From: Nocardia cyriacigeorgica | GTDB taxonomy: Bacteria; Actinomycetota; Actinomycetes; Mycobacteriales; Mycobacteriaceae | NCBI RefSeq assembly: GCF_010868145.1 | Contig: NZ_JAAGUY010000025.1 | Span: forward strand, 20,911 to 84,910 | Length of the DNA stretch: 64,000 bases | Direction of reading: 5' to 3' | Shown: positions 1 through 9,500 of the stretch, one piece after another | Numbering within the stretch: position 1 is the first letter of the stretch | Layout of the letters: the number at the start of each line of letters is the position of its first letter | Program-made: the position numbers and the translations under genes | Notes under the pieces: model-generated | What the model was told of the DNA's origin: nothing | Databases searched by the model: none | What the model saw: only the letters and a program-made list of their open reading frames with translations

Positions 1-1852
1 CGGCCGCGCGAGCGGCGACGACGCGTTCCAGATCGAGTGCGGTGCGGCGGATACCGCGGCGCAGGCGGCGCAGGGCGATCTGGTCGGCGCCGCCGAGGGG
101 GCTGGACAGCAGATCCAGAGCGTCATCGGGAGTGAACATGGCCTCATGGCGATGCGGGCCCGCCATCGAGTCACCCGCCACGGACGCTTCCGAGGCGAGG
201 ATGGCTCGCAACGACGACAACATCCACGCGGCGCCGCGCCGACGGGCCAAGGGAGTGTCCAGCGCGGGCTGACGTACCGGAACACCGGCAGCCAGCAAGG
301 CGCGACGCAAGGGCGGAAGCGACAGCGGCACCGAGCGCACCACCACCGCCATCCGCGACCACGGCACACCCTCGGTGAGATGGGCGCGACGCAGATGGTC
401 GGCGATCAACGCCGCCTCCTTGGCCGGGGTGGCGAGCACCCTGACCCTGACATCGGCCCCCTGTTCAGGCGTGCGGACGTCATCGTTGCCCGGCCGTGGC
501 CGCTGCGGTGCACTTCCGGGCAGTCTGGTGGCGACCCGGGCGACGGCCAGCCGCACCCCGGGTACCGCACGATGGTTGTCGCGCAGCACGATTCGCTGCC
601 GGGCGGGCACGTCGAGGTCGAGCAGGAAGCGCGAATCCGCACCGCGGAAGGCGAACACGCCTTGATCGGGATCACCGGCGATCACGGTGACCGCTGCGCC
701 CGCACTGAGAACTCGCACCAGCATCGCGGCCTGCGGATCCAGATGCTGGGCGTCGTCGACCAGTAGGTAGCGCAGCCGATCACGTTCCTCGGTCAGCAGA
801 TTCGCGTCGGTAGCCAGCGCGTCGAGCGCGGCGCCGACGAGTTCGGCGGCATTGAGCGCGGGCGCGGAGGCTTCCGGCGCCGCCACTCCCACCGACCAGC
901 GCAGCAGCATCGCCTGTTCGTAACGCGCGGCGAAACTGCCCGCCGCCACCCACTCCGGCTTGTCGCGCTCACGGCCGAGCCGGACCAGATCCTCAGGGCC
1001 GAGACCACGCTCGGTGGACCGCAACATCAGATCGCGTAGCTGATCGGCGAACCCAGCGAGTCCCAGCGCCGGATGCAGGCGCTGCGGCCAGAGATTCGTC
1101 GCCCCCTCGGCGATATCCATCAGATCGCCACGCAACATCTCCCGCAGCACGGCATCCTGCTCCGAGCCGGTCAGCAAGCGCGGCGGCGGATTGCCATGGG
1201 CGACGGCGTGGCGACGCAGGACGGCGAAGGCATAGGAGTGGATGGTGCGAACCAGGGGTTCTCTGGTCGCGCCGGGAACACCGAGGAAGTGCGCCGGGTC
1301 GGTCTCTGGATCTGGGACCGGCGCGGCGGCTTCCGGAGCCAACCCGTGCCGAGGGGCCGCGCCGAGCGGGCTGATCTCCGGCTCCACGCCCGGCCACTCG
1401 AGTGCCGCATCCAGCTCATCGACCGCGAACAGGCCCTCCCCATCCCACGGCGCCTCCGGATCGGGTGGAGGTTCGAAGAGTGAATCATCGTGATCGGTGA
1501 CGACCGCGCCGTAAGCCTTCTGCTCCCCCGCCGAGCTGCTCTCGGCCGGCGCCGACAATCGCGCGGTAATCGCGTCGCGCACCACCGCGGCCGCGTTCTT
1601 GGAGTGCGCGAGCAACAGCACCGACTCCGGATCGGCACCCGCGGCGATCCGATCGGCCGCCACATCGACCAGCAGCGAGGTCTTGCCGGCGCCCGGCCCG
1701 CCGAGTACCTGCCACATACCGTTCCCCGGCCGGACCGCGCCCGGATCGGCAGCGGCGGCGAACAACGCGCGAACGTCGGCGCCCCAGACCCTTGGCCCGG
1801 GCGCCGCCACCTTCCGGCGAACCAGCCGCACCGCGTTATCCGATCGCACCAC
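1..1852 (-). CDS. adnA: AdnA-like helicase-nuclease subunit, 5' part (runs off the left edge)
   Basis: UvrD-family superfamily 1 helicase, open on the minus strand from about 1852 to the window edge (about 617 codons, no stop). The Walker A motif GGPGAGKT is encoded near 1683-1706 and the Walker B/motif II sequence LLVDDAQHLDP near 733-768, in the same frame. In mycobacteria AdnAB is the motor-nuclease that resects double-strand breaks; AdnA is about 1,050 residues with a C-terminal RecB-like nuclease, which would lie outside this window. The assignment as AdnA rests on the divergent lipV and alkyltransferase-like genes, the same arrangement as around Rv3202c. The start is uncertain: in-frame GTGs lie at 1849, 1852 and 1882 and a TTG at 1930, and a stop at 1934-1936 closes the frame upstream. 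Confidence 0.8.
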   Translation of the reverse strand, partial: MVRSDNAVRLVRRKVAAPGPRVWGADVRALFAAAADPGAVRPGNGMWQVLGGPGAGKTSLLVDVAADRIAAGADPESVLLLAHSKNAAAVVRDAITARLSAPAESSSAGEQKAYGAVVTDHDDSLFEPPPDPEAPWDGEGLFAVDELDAALEWPGVEPEISPLGAAPRHGLAPEAAAPVPDPETDPAHFLGVPGATREPLVRTIHSYAFAVLRRHAVAHGNPPPRLLTGSEQDAVLREMLRGDLMDIAEGATNLWPQRLHPALGLAGFADQLRDLMLRSTERGLGPEDLVRLGRERDKPEWVAAGSFAARYEQAMLLRWSVGVAAPEASAPALNAAELVGAALDALATDANLLTEERDRLRYLLVDDAQHLDPQAAMLVRVLSAGAAVTVIAGDPDQGVFAFRGADSRFLLDLDVPARQRIVLRDNHRAVPGVRLAVARVATRLPGSAPQRPRPGNDDVRTPEQGADVRVRVLATPAKEAALIADHLRRAHLTEGVPWSRMAVVVRSVPLSLPPLRRALLAAGVPVRQPALDTPLARRRGAAWMLSSLRAILASEASVAGDSMAGPHRHEAMFTPDDALDLLSSPLGGADQIALRRLRRGIRRTALDLERVVAARAA

Positions 1853-1946
1853 GTGGGCTATTGCAACAGACGAGGCCGACACACCCGATGTCGGCGCCGC
1901 ACCGCCTGGTGCTGCGCCCGAATCGGTCAACCGTCAAAATGTCACC

Positions 1947-2723
1947 GTGCCCCCACTTCACGTTCACCGTTTCGGCCCACGCACCGGCCCGGTGGTGCTC
2001 GCCCTGCACGGGGTGACCGGTCACGGCAGGCGCTGGGCCGATCTGGCCGAACGGTTCCTGCCCGATGTCCGGATCCTCGCCCCCGACCTGCGTGGACACG
2101 GCCGCTCGACCTCGCTGCCACCCTGGAATTTCGAGACGATCGTCCAGGATTTGGTCGAGCTGCTGGCCGAGGAGACCGACGAGCCGGTGGTACTGGTCGC
2201 GCATTCGTTCGGCGGCGCCTGCGCGTTGCATCTGGTGCGCAACCATCCGCAACTGGCCCGCGATCTGATCCTGCTCGACCCGGCCATCGCCCTCGACCCG
2301 ACGCGGCTGCACGAGATCGCCGTGTCCACCCTTGCCTCCCAGGACTACGACGACGTCGAGCAGGCGCGGATGGACAAACTGCACACCGGCTGGGGGGATG
2401 TCGCCCCCGAGCTGTTGCGGGCCGAACTGGACGAGCACCTGATGCCCACCGCGAACGGGCGGGTCGGCTGGCGCATGAGCCTGCCCGCGATCAACTCCTA
2501 CTGGGGACAGCTGGCCCGCCACTTCGTGTTGCCACCCGAAGATCTGCCGACGGTGCTCGTGCAGGCCATGAAGGTCGATCCCCCCTTCGTCACGCCGGAA
2601 TTCCGTGAGGCCATCACCGCCCATATGGGCCGGCACCTGACCGTGCACGAATGGGACTGTGACCATATGGTCGCCCAGGCCTTGCCCGCGGAGACCGCGA
2701 CGCTCATCCGCACCGTGCTCTGA
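1947..2723 (+). CDS. lipV: Alpha/beta hydrolase, LipV-like esterase/lipase
   Basis: A 258-residue alpha/beta hydrolase. The N-terminal strand is followed by the oxyanion-loop motif LHGVTGHGRRW. The nucleophile elbow is AHSFGG with Ser87, so the first Gly of GxSxG is Ala, and a late His240 in DCDHMV fits the catalytic His. The open frame extends back to 1599, but the upstream part reads as low-quality Pro/Ala-rich sequence antisense to adnA. GTG 1947 is chosen because the product then begins PPLHVHRFGP, like the family. The gene is divergent from adnA and overlaps the next gene by one base (TGATG), so the two are probably co-transcribed and coupled. The natural substrate cannot be told from sequence. 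Confidence 0.8.
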   Translation: MPPLHVHRFGPRTGPVVLALHGVTGHGRRWADLAERFLPDVRILAPDLRGHGRSTSLPPWNFETIVQDLVELLAEETDEPVVLVAHSFGGACALHLVRNHPQLARDLILLDPAIALDPTRLHEIAVSTLASQDYDDVEQARMDKLHTGWGDVAPELLRAELDEHLMPTANGRVGWRMSLPAINSYWGQLARHFVLPPEDLPTVLVQAMKVDPPFVTPEFREAITAHMGRHLTVHEWDCDHMVAQALPAETATLIRTVL

Positions 2724-3034
2724 TGGCCACCTCCGACGCCGAGATCGAACGAGTCCGCGATCTGGTCGCGTCGATCCCACGCGGCCGGGTGGCCACATAC
2801 GGCGACATCGCCGCGGCCGCCGGGCTGTCCACCCCGCGCACCGTCGGCTGGATCATGCGCACCGACTCCGCGGACCTGCCCTGGCACCGTGTCCTCGGCG
2901 CCGCAGGCCGTCCGGCATCTCACTTGGCGGACAAACAACTGCGCTTGCTCGCGTCCGAGGGCGTCCCGGTGCACGACGGCCGAGTGAATCTGCGAACCGT
3001 CCGATTCTCCTTCCCTGACGACCTCGCACCGTAG
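2723..3034 (+). CDS. Alkyltransferase-like protein (ATL), O6-alkylguanine recognition
   Basis: A 103-residue protein with the DNA-binding fold of the O6-methylguanine-DNA methyltransferase C-terminal domain. The winged-helix stretch RGRVATYGDIA is present. The site that is PCHRV in the true methyltransferase is PWHRV here, with Trp54 replacing the alkyl-accepting Cys. Known ATL proteins bind O6-alkylguanine, flip the base and flag it for nucleotide excision repair without removing the alkyl group. The protein therefore should not be an active methyltransferase (inference from the missing Cys). Its start overlaps the lipV stop, as in the mycobacterial Rv3203-Rv3204 pair. Confidence 0.88.
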   Translation: MATSDAEIERVRDLVASIPRGRVATYGDIAAAAGLSTPRTVGWIMRTDSADLPWHRVLGAAGRPASHLADKQLRLLASEGVPVHDGRVNLRTVRFSFPDDLAP

Positions 3035-3127
3035 CGGTGTCGCCGGCCAGGCAGACCGTTCCCGCACAGAACCCCGGGTCACAGACAATTCGCCCCTGCC
3101 CTCCCGATCTGCGGCTACCGTGGAGTC

Positions 3128-3871
3128 ATGACCACCCGTCTGGCGTGTGTGGTGTTCGATGCGGACCAGCCACGTATGGTGGCGGATTTCTGGGCTCGGC
3201 TGCTCGGCTGGACAGTGACGCTGGATCGGCCGGGTGAAGTCGATGTGGCGGCGCCGGACGCCGCGGGCCCCGACCTGGCCTTGACCTTCCTGCCCGCGTC
3301 CCGGGCCAAGAACGGCAAGAACCGGATTCACCTCGATGTGGCCAGCCGATCCACCGATCATCAGCGTATGCAGGTGGACCGGGCGCTCGCGCTCGGCGCG
3401 CGGCCAGTGGACATCGGGCAGGGCGAGGTGCCGTGGATGGTGCTCGCCGATCCGGAGGGCAACGAATTCTGTGTGCTCGAACCACGCGAGGAGTACGTGG
3501 ACACCGGCGCGGTGGCCGCCATCGTCGTCGACACCAAGGATCCACAGCGGTTGGCGGAGTTCTGGTCGGCCGCCTCCGGGTGGCCGGTCGCGCGTGGCGG
3601 CCCACCGGTGACGGGCCTGCGCTCGCCGACCGGTCTCGGTTCCTGGCTGGAATTCGTCCAGACCGCCGAGACGAAACAGGGTCGCAACCGGCTACGCCTG
3701 GATGTGACGGCATTTCCCACCGACGACCCGGCCGCCGAGGTCAACCGGCTGCGTGCCGCGGGAGCGAGCACGATCGAACCGCTCGGCGCCGAACCGGGCC
3801 TGCCGCTCGCCGACCCCGAAACCAACGAATTCTGCCTGCTCGCCCCCGCCAACGACAGCTCGCCGATCTGA
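3128..3871 (+). CDS. Tandem VOC (glyoxalase-like) domain protein
   Basis: A 247-residue protein made of two copies of a glyoxalase/bleomycin-resistance (VOC) domain. Each half starts with a beta strand ending in DxxxPxxxAxFW (residues about 8-22 and 133-148) and ends with the motif DPExNEFC/L (near residues 112-118 and 231-238). Such actinobacterial proteins are usually annotated only as VOC family; enzymatic activity and ligand are unknown. The gene stands alone, 93 bp after the ATL gene and 96 bp before mobA-moeA, so its link to either neighbour is not established. Confidence 0.8.
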   Translation: MTTRLACVVFDADQPRMVADFWARLLGWTVTLDRPGEVDVAAPDAAGPDLALTFLPASRAKNGKNRIHLDVASRSTDHQRMQVDRALALGARPVDIGQGEVPWMVLADPEGNEFCVLEPREEYVDTGAVAAIVVDTKDPQRLAEFWSAASGWPVARGGPPVTGLRSPTGLGSWLEFVQTAETKQGRNRLRLDVTAFPTDDPAAEVNRLRAAGASTIEPLGAEPGLPLADPETNEFCLLAPANDSSPI

Positions 3872-3967
3872 TCGGTCCGCACCCATCCGACGGCGCGGGC
3901 CGCACGGCGGCGGTTGATCGTCGAACTAGCATGGACACATGTCGAACCACAGCGAGGATCGCGGCCG

Positions 3968-5728
3968 GTGACGGCTGCCGATGCGATCGTGCTCGCCGGG
4001 GGCCGGGCGAGCCGGATGGGTGGTGTCGACAAACCGGCGATCGTCATCGGCGGGCGATCCATGCTGAATGTGGCGTTGGGGGCGGTGTCGGGATGCGTCC
4101 AGACCGTCGTCGTCGGACCGCATCGACCGGAGCTGGACCCGACTGTCCGGCAGGTGCGTGAGGTGCCGCCGGGCGCGGGACCGGTGGCTGCGATCGGAGC
4201 GGGACTACGCGCGCTCGGCACCGAGGCCGCACCGCGGGTCGTGGTGCTGGCCGCGGATCTGCCGTTCCTGACCGAGTGGGCGGTGGCCGACCTGCTGCGG
4301 CGCAGCGATCAATCCGGCGCCGACGCGGTGTTCGCGGCCGACGAGTCCGGACGTCCGCAGTATCTGATCGGCGTGTGGCGCCGCAGCGCGCTGACAGCCA
4401 GGCTCACGCGGCTGGACTCGTTGGTCAATCAGCCGATGAAGGCGCTGGTCCCCGACGACACGGTGATGGTGACGCTGGACGGCGTCACCGACTGTGACAC
4501 CGATGAGGAGGTGCGGGCGGCGCGCGCTGTCATCGACGGCGGGCACGATCCGGGCCATCAGCGGCCGCCGCTGCTTTTGAATGAAGCGCGACAGACCTTG
4601 CGCGACAACCTCACTCGCCTCACCCCCTATCACACCGACCTGTTCGAGGTGGCAGGCGCCGCATTGGCGGCGCCGATCCGGGCGGCCGGGCCGCTGCCAC
4701 GCTTCGATGTCTCGGCCATGGACGGTTACGCCGTCGCGGGCGATGGTCCGTGGCGGCTGCGCGCCGATATCGGATTCGCCGGAGGACAGCGTCCGGTCGG
4801 GCTGCTGCCCGGTGAGGCGGTGCGCATCGCGACCGGCGCGCACGTCCCCGATGGCACCACCGGTGTCCTGCGCGACGAATTCGCCGGCGTCACCGACGAC
4901 CACCAGCTGCGCCGACTGCCGGACTCCCCGATCCGCAGCGATATTCGCCGCCGCGGCGAAGACCTGGACCGTGGTGATCTCATCGCCGATGAGGGCGCCC
5001 CGGTGACGGCCGCCTTGATCTCGGCCGCTGCGGCCGTCGAGGTCCCCGAGGCCGCCGTCCGCGGTCCGGTGCGGGCTCGAATCATCATGACCGGCGATGA
5101 GATCCGCGCCTCAGGCCCGTTGCACGGCGGCCAGACCCGTGACTCGATCGGCCCGATCCTGCCGGATCTGTTGGCGCGACACGGTATTCGCACCGTCGAC
5201 CGCGTACATCTGCGCGATACCCCACACGGATTCGATGAGGTGCTCGCAGGCACCGACGGTTTCGATCTGCTCGTCGTCGTGGGGGCGACCGGGTCGGGCG
5301 CCGCCGACCAGCTCCGCGCCGCCCTGAGCCGCGCCGACGCCCACGTCCTGGTGCACCGTTTACGGCTCCGACCGGGCGGTTCCACCGTTGTCGCCGAATT
5401 AAGCACGGGCGCAACAGTTCTCGGCCTACCAGGAAACCCGTTCGCCGCAGTCGCGGTGCTCACCGCCCTGGCCGGGTCGCTGGTGGAAGGCCGCACCGGC
5501 TCGCCACCGGCACACCCACTGCTCGGTCCGCTGCACAACGCGAGCGAGATCGCGGGCCAGGTCCCCCGGATCGTGCCCGCCGTTGCGGACCCACGTGGCG
5601 GCTGGCGCGGCGAGCCCGCGGTCCGCACCGCACATCTGGGCGGGCTGCTCGGGCGTGACGGCATGGTTGTCGTCCCCGCCGATGCTCATGATGGCGCGCT
5701 GGTGGAGTTCTTGCCGCTACCCGGCTGA
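3968..5728 (+). CDS. Fused MobA-MoeA molybdenum cofactor biosynthesis protein
   Basis: One 586-residue frame carries two enzymes of molybdenum cofactor maturation. Residues 1 to about 200 are a MobA nucleotidyltransferase: AIVLAGGRASRMGGVDKP is the GTP-binding signature, followed by AADLPFL. From about residue 205 the MoeA (molybdenum insertion) fold follows: FDVSAMDGYAV, GEAVRIATGAHVP, MTGDEI and GLPGNPFAA are canonical. The normally conserved GGxSxGxxD segment reads VVGATGSGAADQL here, a marked deviation. Start GTG 3968 places the MobA signature at the N-terminus. The longer open frame from 3914 adds unrelated residues. The gene lies just upstream of the narGHJI operon, whose NarG needs Mo-bisMGD, so dedicated cofactor supply is a reasonable inference. 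Confidence 0.88.
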   Translation: MTAADAIVLAGGRASRMGGVDKPAIVIGGRSMLNVALGAVSGCVQTVVVGPHRPELDPTVRQVREVPPGAGPVAAIGAGLRALGTEAAPRVVVLAADLPFLTEWAVADLLRRSDQSGADAVFAADESGRPQYLIGVWRRSALTARLTRLDSLVNQPMKALVPDDTVMVTLDGVTDCDTDEEVRAARAVIDGGHDPGHQRPPLLLNEARQTLRDNLTRLTPYHTDLFEVAGAALAAPIRAAGPLPRFDVSAMDGYAVAGDGPWRLRADIGFAGGQRPVGLLPGEAVRIATGAHVPDGTTGVLRDEFAGVTDDHQLRRLPDSPIRSDIRRRGEDLDRGDLIADEGAPVTAALISAAAAVEVPEAAVRGPVRARIIMTGDEIRASGPLHGGQTRDSIGPILPDLLARHGIRTVDRVHLRDTPHGFDEVLAGTDGFDLLVVVGATGSGAADQLRAALSRADAHVLVHRLRLRPGGSTVVAELSTGATVLGLPGNPFAAVAVLTALAGSLVEGRTGSPPAHPLLGPLHNASEIAGQVPRIVPAVADPRGGWRGEPAVRTAHLGGLLGRDGMVVVPADAHDGALVEFLPLPG

Positions 5729-5738
5729 GTCCTGTCGA

Positions 5739-6176
5739 TCAGCCCAGGTCGCGCACGATGGTGTCGATCCGGTTGACGCGGGTCTGCTCGCGTTTGGCCT
5801 CGGTGACCCGGCGTACCGCGTCGCGACGCTTGGAGTAGGACAGCTCGTCGAACCGTGGCCGCAGGCCGGCCGTCTCGAGGACCGCCGCCAGGTCGTCGGG
5901 GACGTCCACCGTCCGTTCGGCGGTATCACGTTCGACGGTGACCGTCACCAGATCGCCGGGTTCCTTCCCGAGTTCACTGCGGATCGCCATCAGCATGCCG
6001 AGGCACGGGCCTGCGCCCATCGAGACGATCGACCCGGTGTAGCCGATGTGGTCGAAGCGGGCGCGTACCGGGATCCGTCCGCCACCGCCGAGCGCGTCGA
6101 TCACCTCGGCAGGCACGGCGACGTACGCACCGCCGCCGACCGCGGACTCGATTCGTGCTTCGAACTCGGCCACCAC
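5739..6176 (-). CDS. DUF1905 / YdeI-type protein
   Basis: A 145-residue protein with an N-terminal DUF1905 beta-barrel (residues about 1-95, including GAYVAVPAEV and YTGSIVSMG) and a short C-terminal YdeI/OmpD-associated helical segment (FDELSYSKRRDAVRRVTEA, then a basic helix). Family members are small cytoplasmic proteins of unclear role. Adjacent GTG codons at 6176 and 6173 could each start it. It converges on mobA-moeA with a 10-bp gap and is divergent from narG, sharing the 6177-6534 regulatory interval. Confidence 0.78.
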   Translation of the reverse strand: MVAEFEARIESAVGGGAYVAVPAEVIDALGGGGRIPVRARFDHIGYTGSIVSMGAGPCLGMLMAIRSELGKEPGDLVTVTVERDTAERTVDVPDDLAAVLETAGLRPRFDELSYSKRRDAVRRVTEAKREQTRVNRIDTIVRDLG

Positions 6177-6534
6177 CGCAGAATATCGCGTGCATGATCA
6201 ATATTCGGCAATTATTCGGCGAATGGGAGTGGCGCCCGCCACTTTCGCCGTGTTAACAAATGTAAAGCGCCCGAGAAGCGGTGGTTTCCAAAGCTTCACC
6301 GATGCTCACGGAACCGCCCGTCGGCGCGCCGTTCGCCTACCGTCCGCGGCAGGTTTCCCCAGGTCGGACCGGATGGCACGGGAGTACTCGTACCCTGCGG
6401 AATGACGCTCGGGTTGCGCCGACCTCACAGCTCACAATGGTGCCTTGCGCGCTGTGAGAGATTCGTTTGGACGCCGGTCGTGACCTCCTTACAGTCGGGA
6501 CATCAGCCCGATTTCACCGCTCGAAGGGGGCGTC
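6177..6534. promoter_or_regulatory. narG upstream region with an 8-bp inverted repeat
   Basis: This 358-bp gap between the divergent DUF1905 gene and narG contains no convincing gene and is less GC-rich near 6195-6270. A perfect inverted repeat, CTCACAGC (6424-6431) and GCTGTGAG (6451-6458) with 19 bp between arms, lies about 75-110 bp before the narG start and is a candidate operator. A purine-rich ribosome-binding site (GAAGGGGG, about 6521-6528) precedes GTG 6535. No clear -10/-35 pair could be picked, and the protein that binds the repeat is unknown. Confidence 0.4.
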
Positions 6535-9500
6535 GTGGTTAATTCACGCACTCAGGGTTCCGCGCCCTCCGATTCGGCCCACAGGCCCGACGCCGGCGAC
6601 GCGCTGCTGCGGCTGGGCAAATACTTCACCAAGGGCGAAGTATCGGCCGATCATCGGACGCTGCACAAGACCGGTGGCCGCAGTGCCGACGAGTTCTACC
6701 GCGATCGCTGGTCCCATGACAAGGTCGTGCGCTCCACCCACGGCGTCAACTGCACCGGGTCGTGTTCCTGGAAGATCTACGTCAAGGACGGCGTGATCAC
6801 CTGGGAGTCGCAGCAGACCGACTATCCCTCGGTGGGCTCGGACAAGCCCGAATACGAGCCGCGCGGCTGCCCGCGTGGCGCGTCGTTCTCCTGGTACACC
6901 TACTCCCCCGCGCGGGTGCGCTACCCGTATGTGCGTGGCACGCTGCTCGAGCTGTACCGCGAGGCCAAATCGCGGCTCAAGGACCCGGTACTGGCCTGGG
7001 CCGAGATCGTCGAAGATCCCGCGAAGGCCAAGGCGTACAAGGCCGCTCGCGGTAAGGGCGGATTCGTGCGCGCGGAATGGTGGGAAGCCGCCGAGATCGC
7101 CGCCGCCGCACACGTGTACACGATCAAGCAGTACGGCCCGGACCGCGTCGCCGGATTCTCGCCGATCCCGGCCATGTCGATGGTCAGCCATGCCGTCGGC
7201 GCCCGGTTCATCTCGCTGCTCGGCGGATCGATGCTGTCGTTCTACGACTGGTACGCCGACCTGCCGGTGGCCTCACCACAGGTCTTCGGCGACCAAACCG
7301 ACGTGCCGGAATCGGCCGACTGGTTCGACGCCGGCTACCTCATCATGTGGGGCTCCAACGTTCCGGTGACCCGCACCCCGGACGCGCACTACATGACCGA
7401 AGCCCGCTACCGCGGCCAGAAGGTCGTGGTGGTCTCCCCCGATTACGCCGATAACACCAAGTTCGCCGACGAATGGGTGCCCGCCCGTCCCGGCACCGAC
7501 GCCGCGCTGGCCATGGCCATGGGTCATGTGGTGCTCAAAGAATTCTTCGTGGAGAAGAGCACACCGCGGTTCCTCGACTACATCAAGCGCTACACCGACC
7601 TGCCTTACCTGATCACCCTGGATGAACGCGACGGCGTCTTCGTCCCCGGTAAGTTCCTGACATCCGCCGATCTCGGCAGCGATTCCGACAGTGCCGAATT
7701 CCGCACGGTGTTGCTGGATGCCGACGGTAGTCCGGTGGTGCCGGGTGGTTCCCTCGGCGATCGGTTCGGTGAGGACGGCACCGGACGCTGGAATCTCGAT
7801 CTGGGGGACGTCGATCCCCTGCTGACTCTGCACGGCCGTACCGATGACGCTGCGGCCGTGCAGTTCCCGCGCTTCGACACCGACACCCCCGATGTGCTGA
7901 CCCGCGGCGTCCCGACCATGTTCCTGGCGGGCAAGCGCGTCACCACCGTTTTCGACCTTCTACTGGCCCAGTACGGTGTCGCCCGCAGCGGGCTGCCCGG
8001 TAGCTGGCCCACCGGCTTCGACGACGCCTCCGAGCCCTACACCCCGGCCTGGCAGGAATCGATCACCGGCGTGCCCGCCAAGCAGGCCGCGCGCATCGCC
8101 CGCGAGTTCGCCGATAACGCCGACAAGTCCGGTGGCCGTTCGATGATCCTGATGGGCGCGGGCACCAACCACTGGTTCCACTCCGATCAGATCTACCGCG
8201 CGTTCTTCACGCTGACGCTGCTCACCGGCTGCCAGGGCGTCAACGGCGGCGGCTGGGCCCATTACGTCGGCCAGGAGAAGTGCCGTCCGGTGACCGGCTG
8301 GTCCACGCTGGCCTTCGCCTCGGACTGGCAGCGTCCGCCGCGCCAGATGCAGGGCACCGTGTTCTGGTACCTGACCAACGATCAGTGGCGCTACGACCCG
8401 TTCACCTCCGATACCTTCGCCTCCCCACTCGGCGACGGCCGGTTCACGGGACGCACGGCGGCCGACAATATCGCGCTGGCCAGCCGTCTCGGCTGGATGC
8501 CGACCTACCCGACCTTCGACCGCAACCCCCTCGACCTGGCCGATGAGGCCGAGCAGGCCGGTAAGTCGGCGGCCGATCATGTGGTCGACGGCCTGAAATC
8601 CGGTGAACTGAACTTCGCCTGCGAGGACCCCGACGCACCGGAGAACTTTCCTCGCGTGCTCACCGTATGGCGCGCCAACCTGCTCGGTTCCTCCGGTAAG
8701 GGCAACGAGTACTTCCAGAAGCATCTGCTCGGCTGCGGCTCCAACCTGCAAACGACCGACGACACCGGTGTCCGTCCGCAGGAGCTGCACTGGCGCGAGG
8801 AAGCGCCGACCGGCAAGCTCGATCTGCTGCTGTCGCTGGACTTCCGGATGACAAGCACCACACTGTTCTCCGATATCGTGCTGCCCGCCGCCACCTGGTA
8901 CGAGAAGCACGACCTCTCCAGCACGGATATGCACCCGTTCGTGCACGCCTTCTCGCCCGCCATCTCTCCACCGTGGGAGGCCAAGACCGACTTCGACGCG
9001 TTCCACCGGATCGCGCGCGGGTTCTCCTGGATGGCGGAAAAGCATCTCGGCGTCCGCAAGGACATCGTTGCGGTGCCGCTCCAGCATGATTCGCCCGACG
9101 CCATGGCCCAGGCCGGCGGTCGCGTGCTGGACTGGAAAGCCGGTGAATGCGAACCGATTCCGGGCAAGACGATGCCGAAGCTGGTGGTGGTCGAACGTGA
9201 TTATGGCAAGATCGCGGAGAAGATGGCCGCGCTCGGGCCGCTGGTCGAAACGCTCGGCCTGACCACCAAGGGCGTCACCACCCTGCCCGACCAGGAGGTC
9301 GAATACCTGGCAGGCGTCAACGGCACGGTGGTGTCCGGTGTGGCGCAAGGACGCCCGTCGCTTGCCAAGGACACCCACGCCGCGGAGGCAATTCTCGCGC
9401 TGTCTGGCACCACCAATGGCAGGCTCGCGGTCGAGGGTTTCGAGGAGCTGGAACGGCGCACCGGCACCAGAATGGCCGATTTGGCCGCCGAGCACGAGGG

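Noticed and set aside
1599..1946. N-terminal extension of LipV
   Set aside because: Antisense to the AdnA start region and not hydrolase-like; the conserved part begins at GTG 1947.
6284..6299. GlnR half-site before narG (GTTTC-N6-TTCAC)
   Set aside because: Only two imperfect elements fit and the flanking elements do not, so chance is likely.
7960..9495. 511-codon minus-strand frame opposite narG
   Set aside because: Shadow of narG; composition typical of reverse-frame reading and no recognisable motif.
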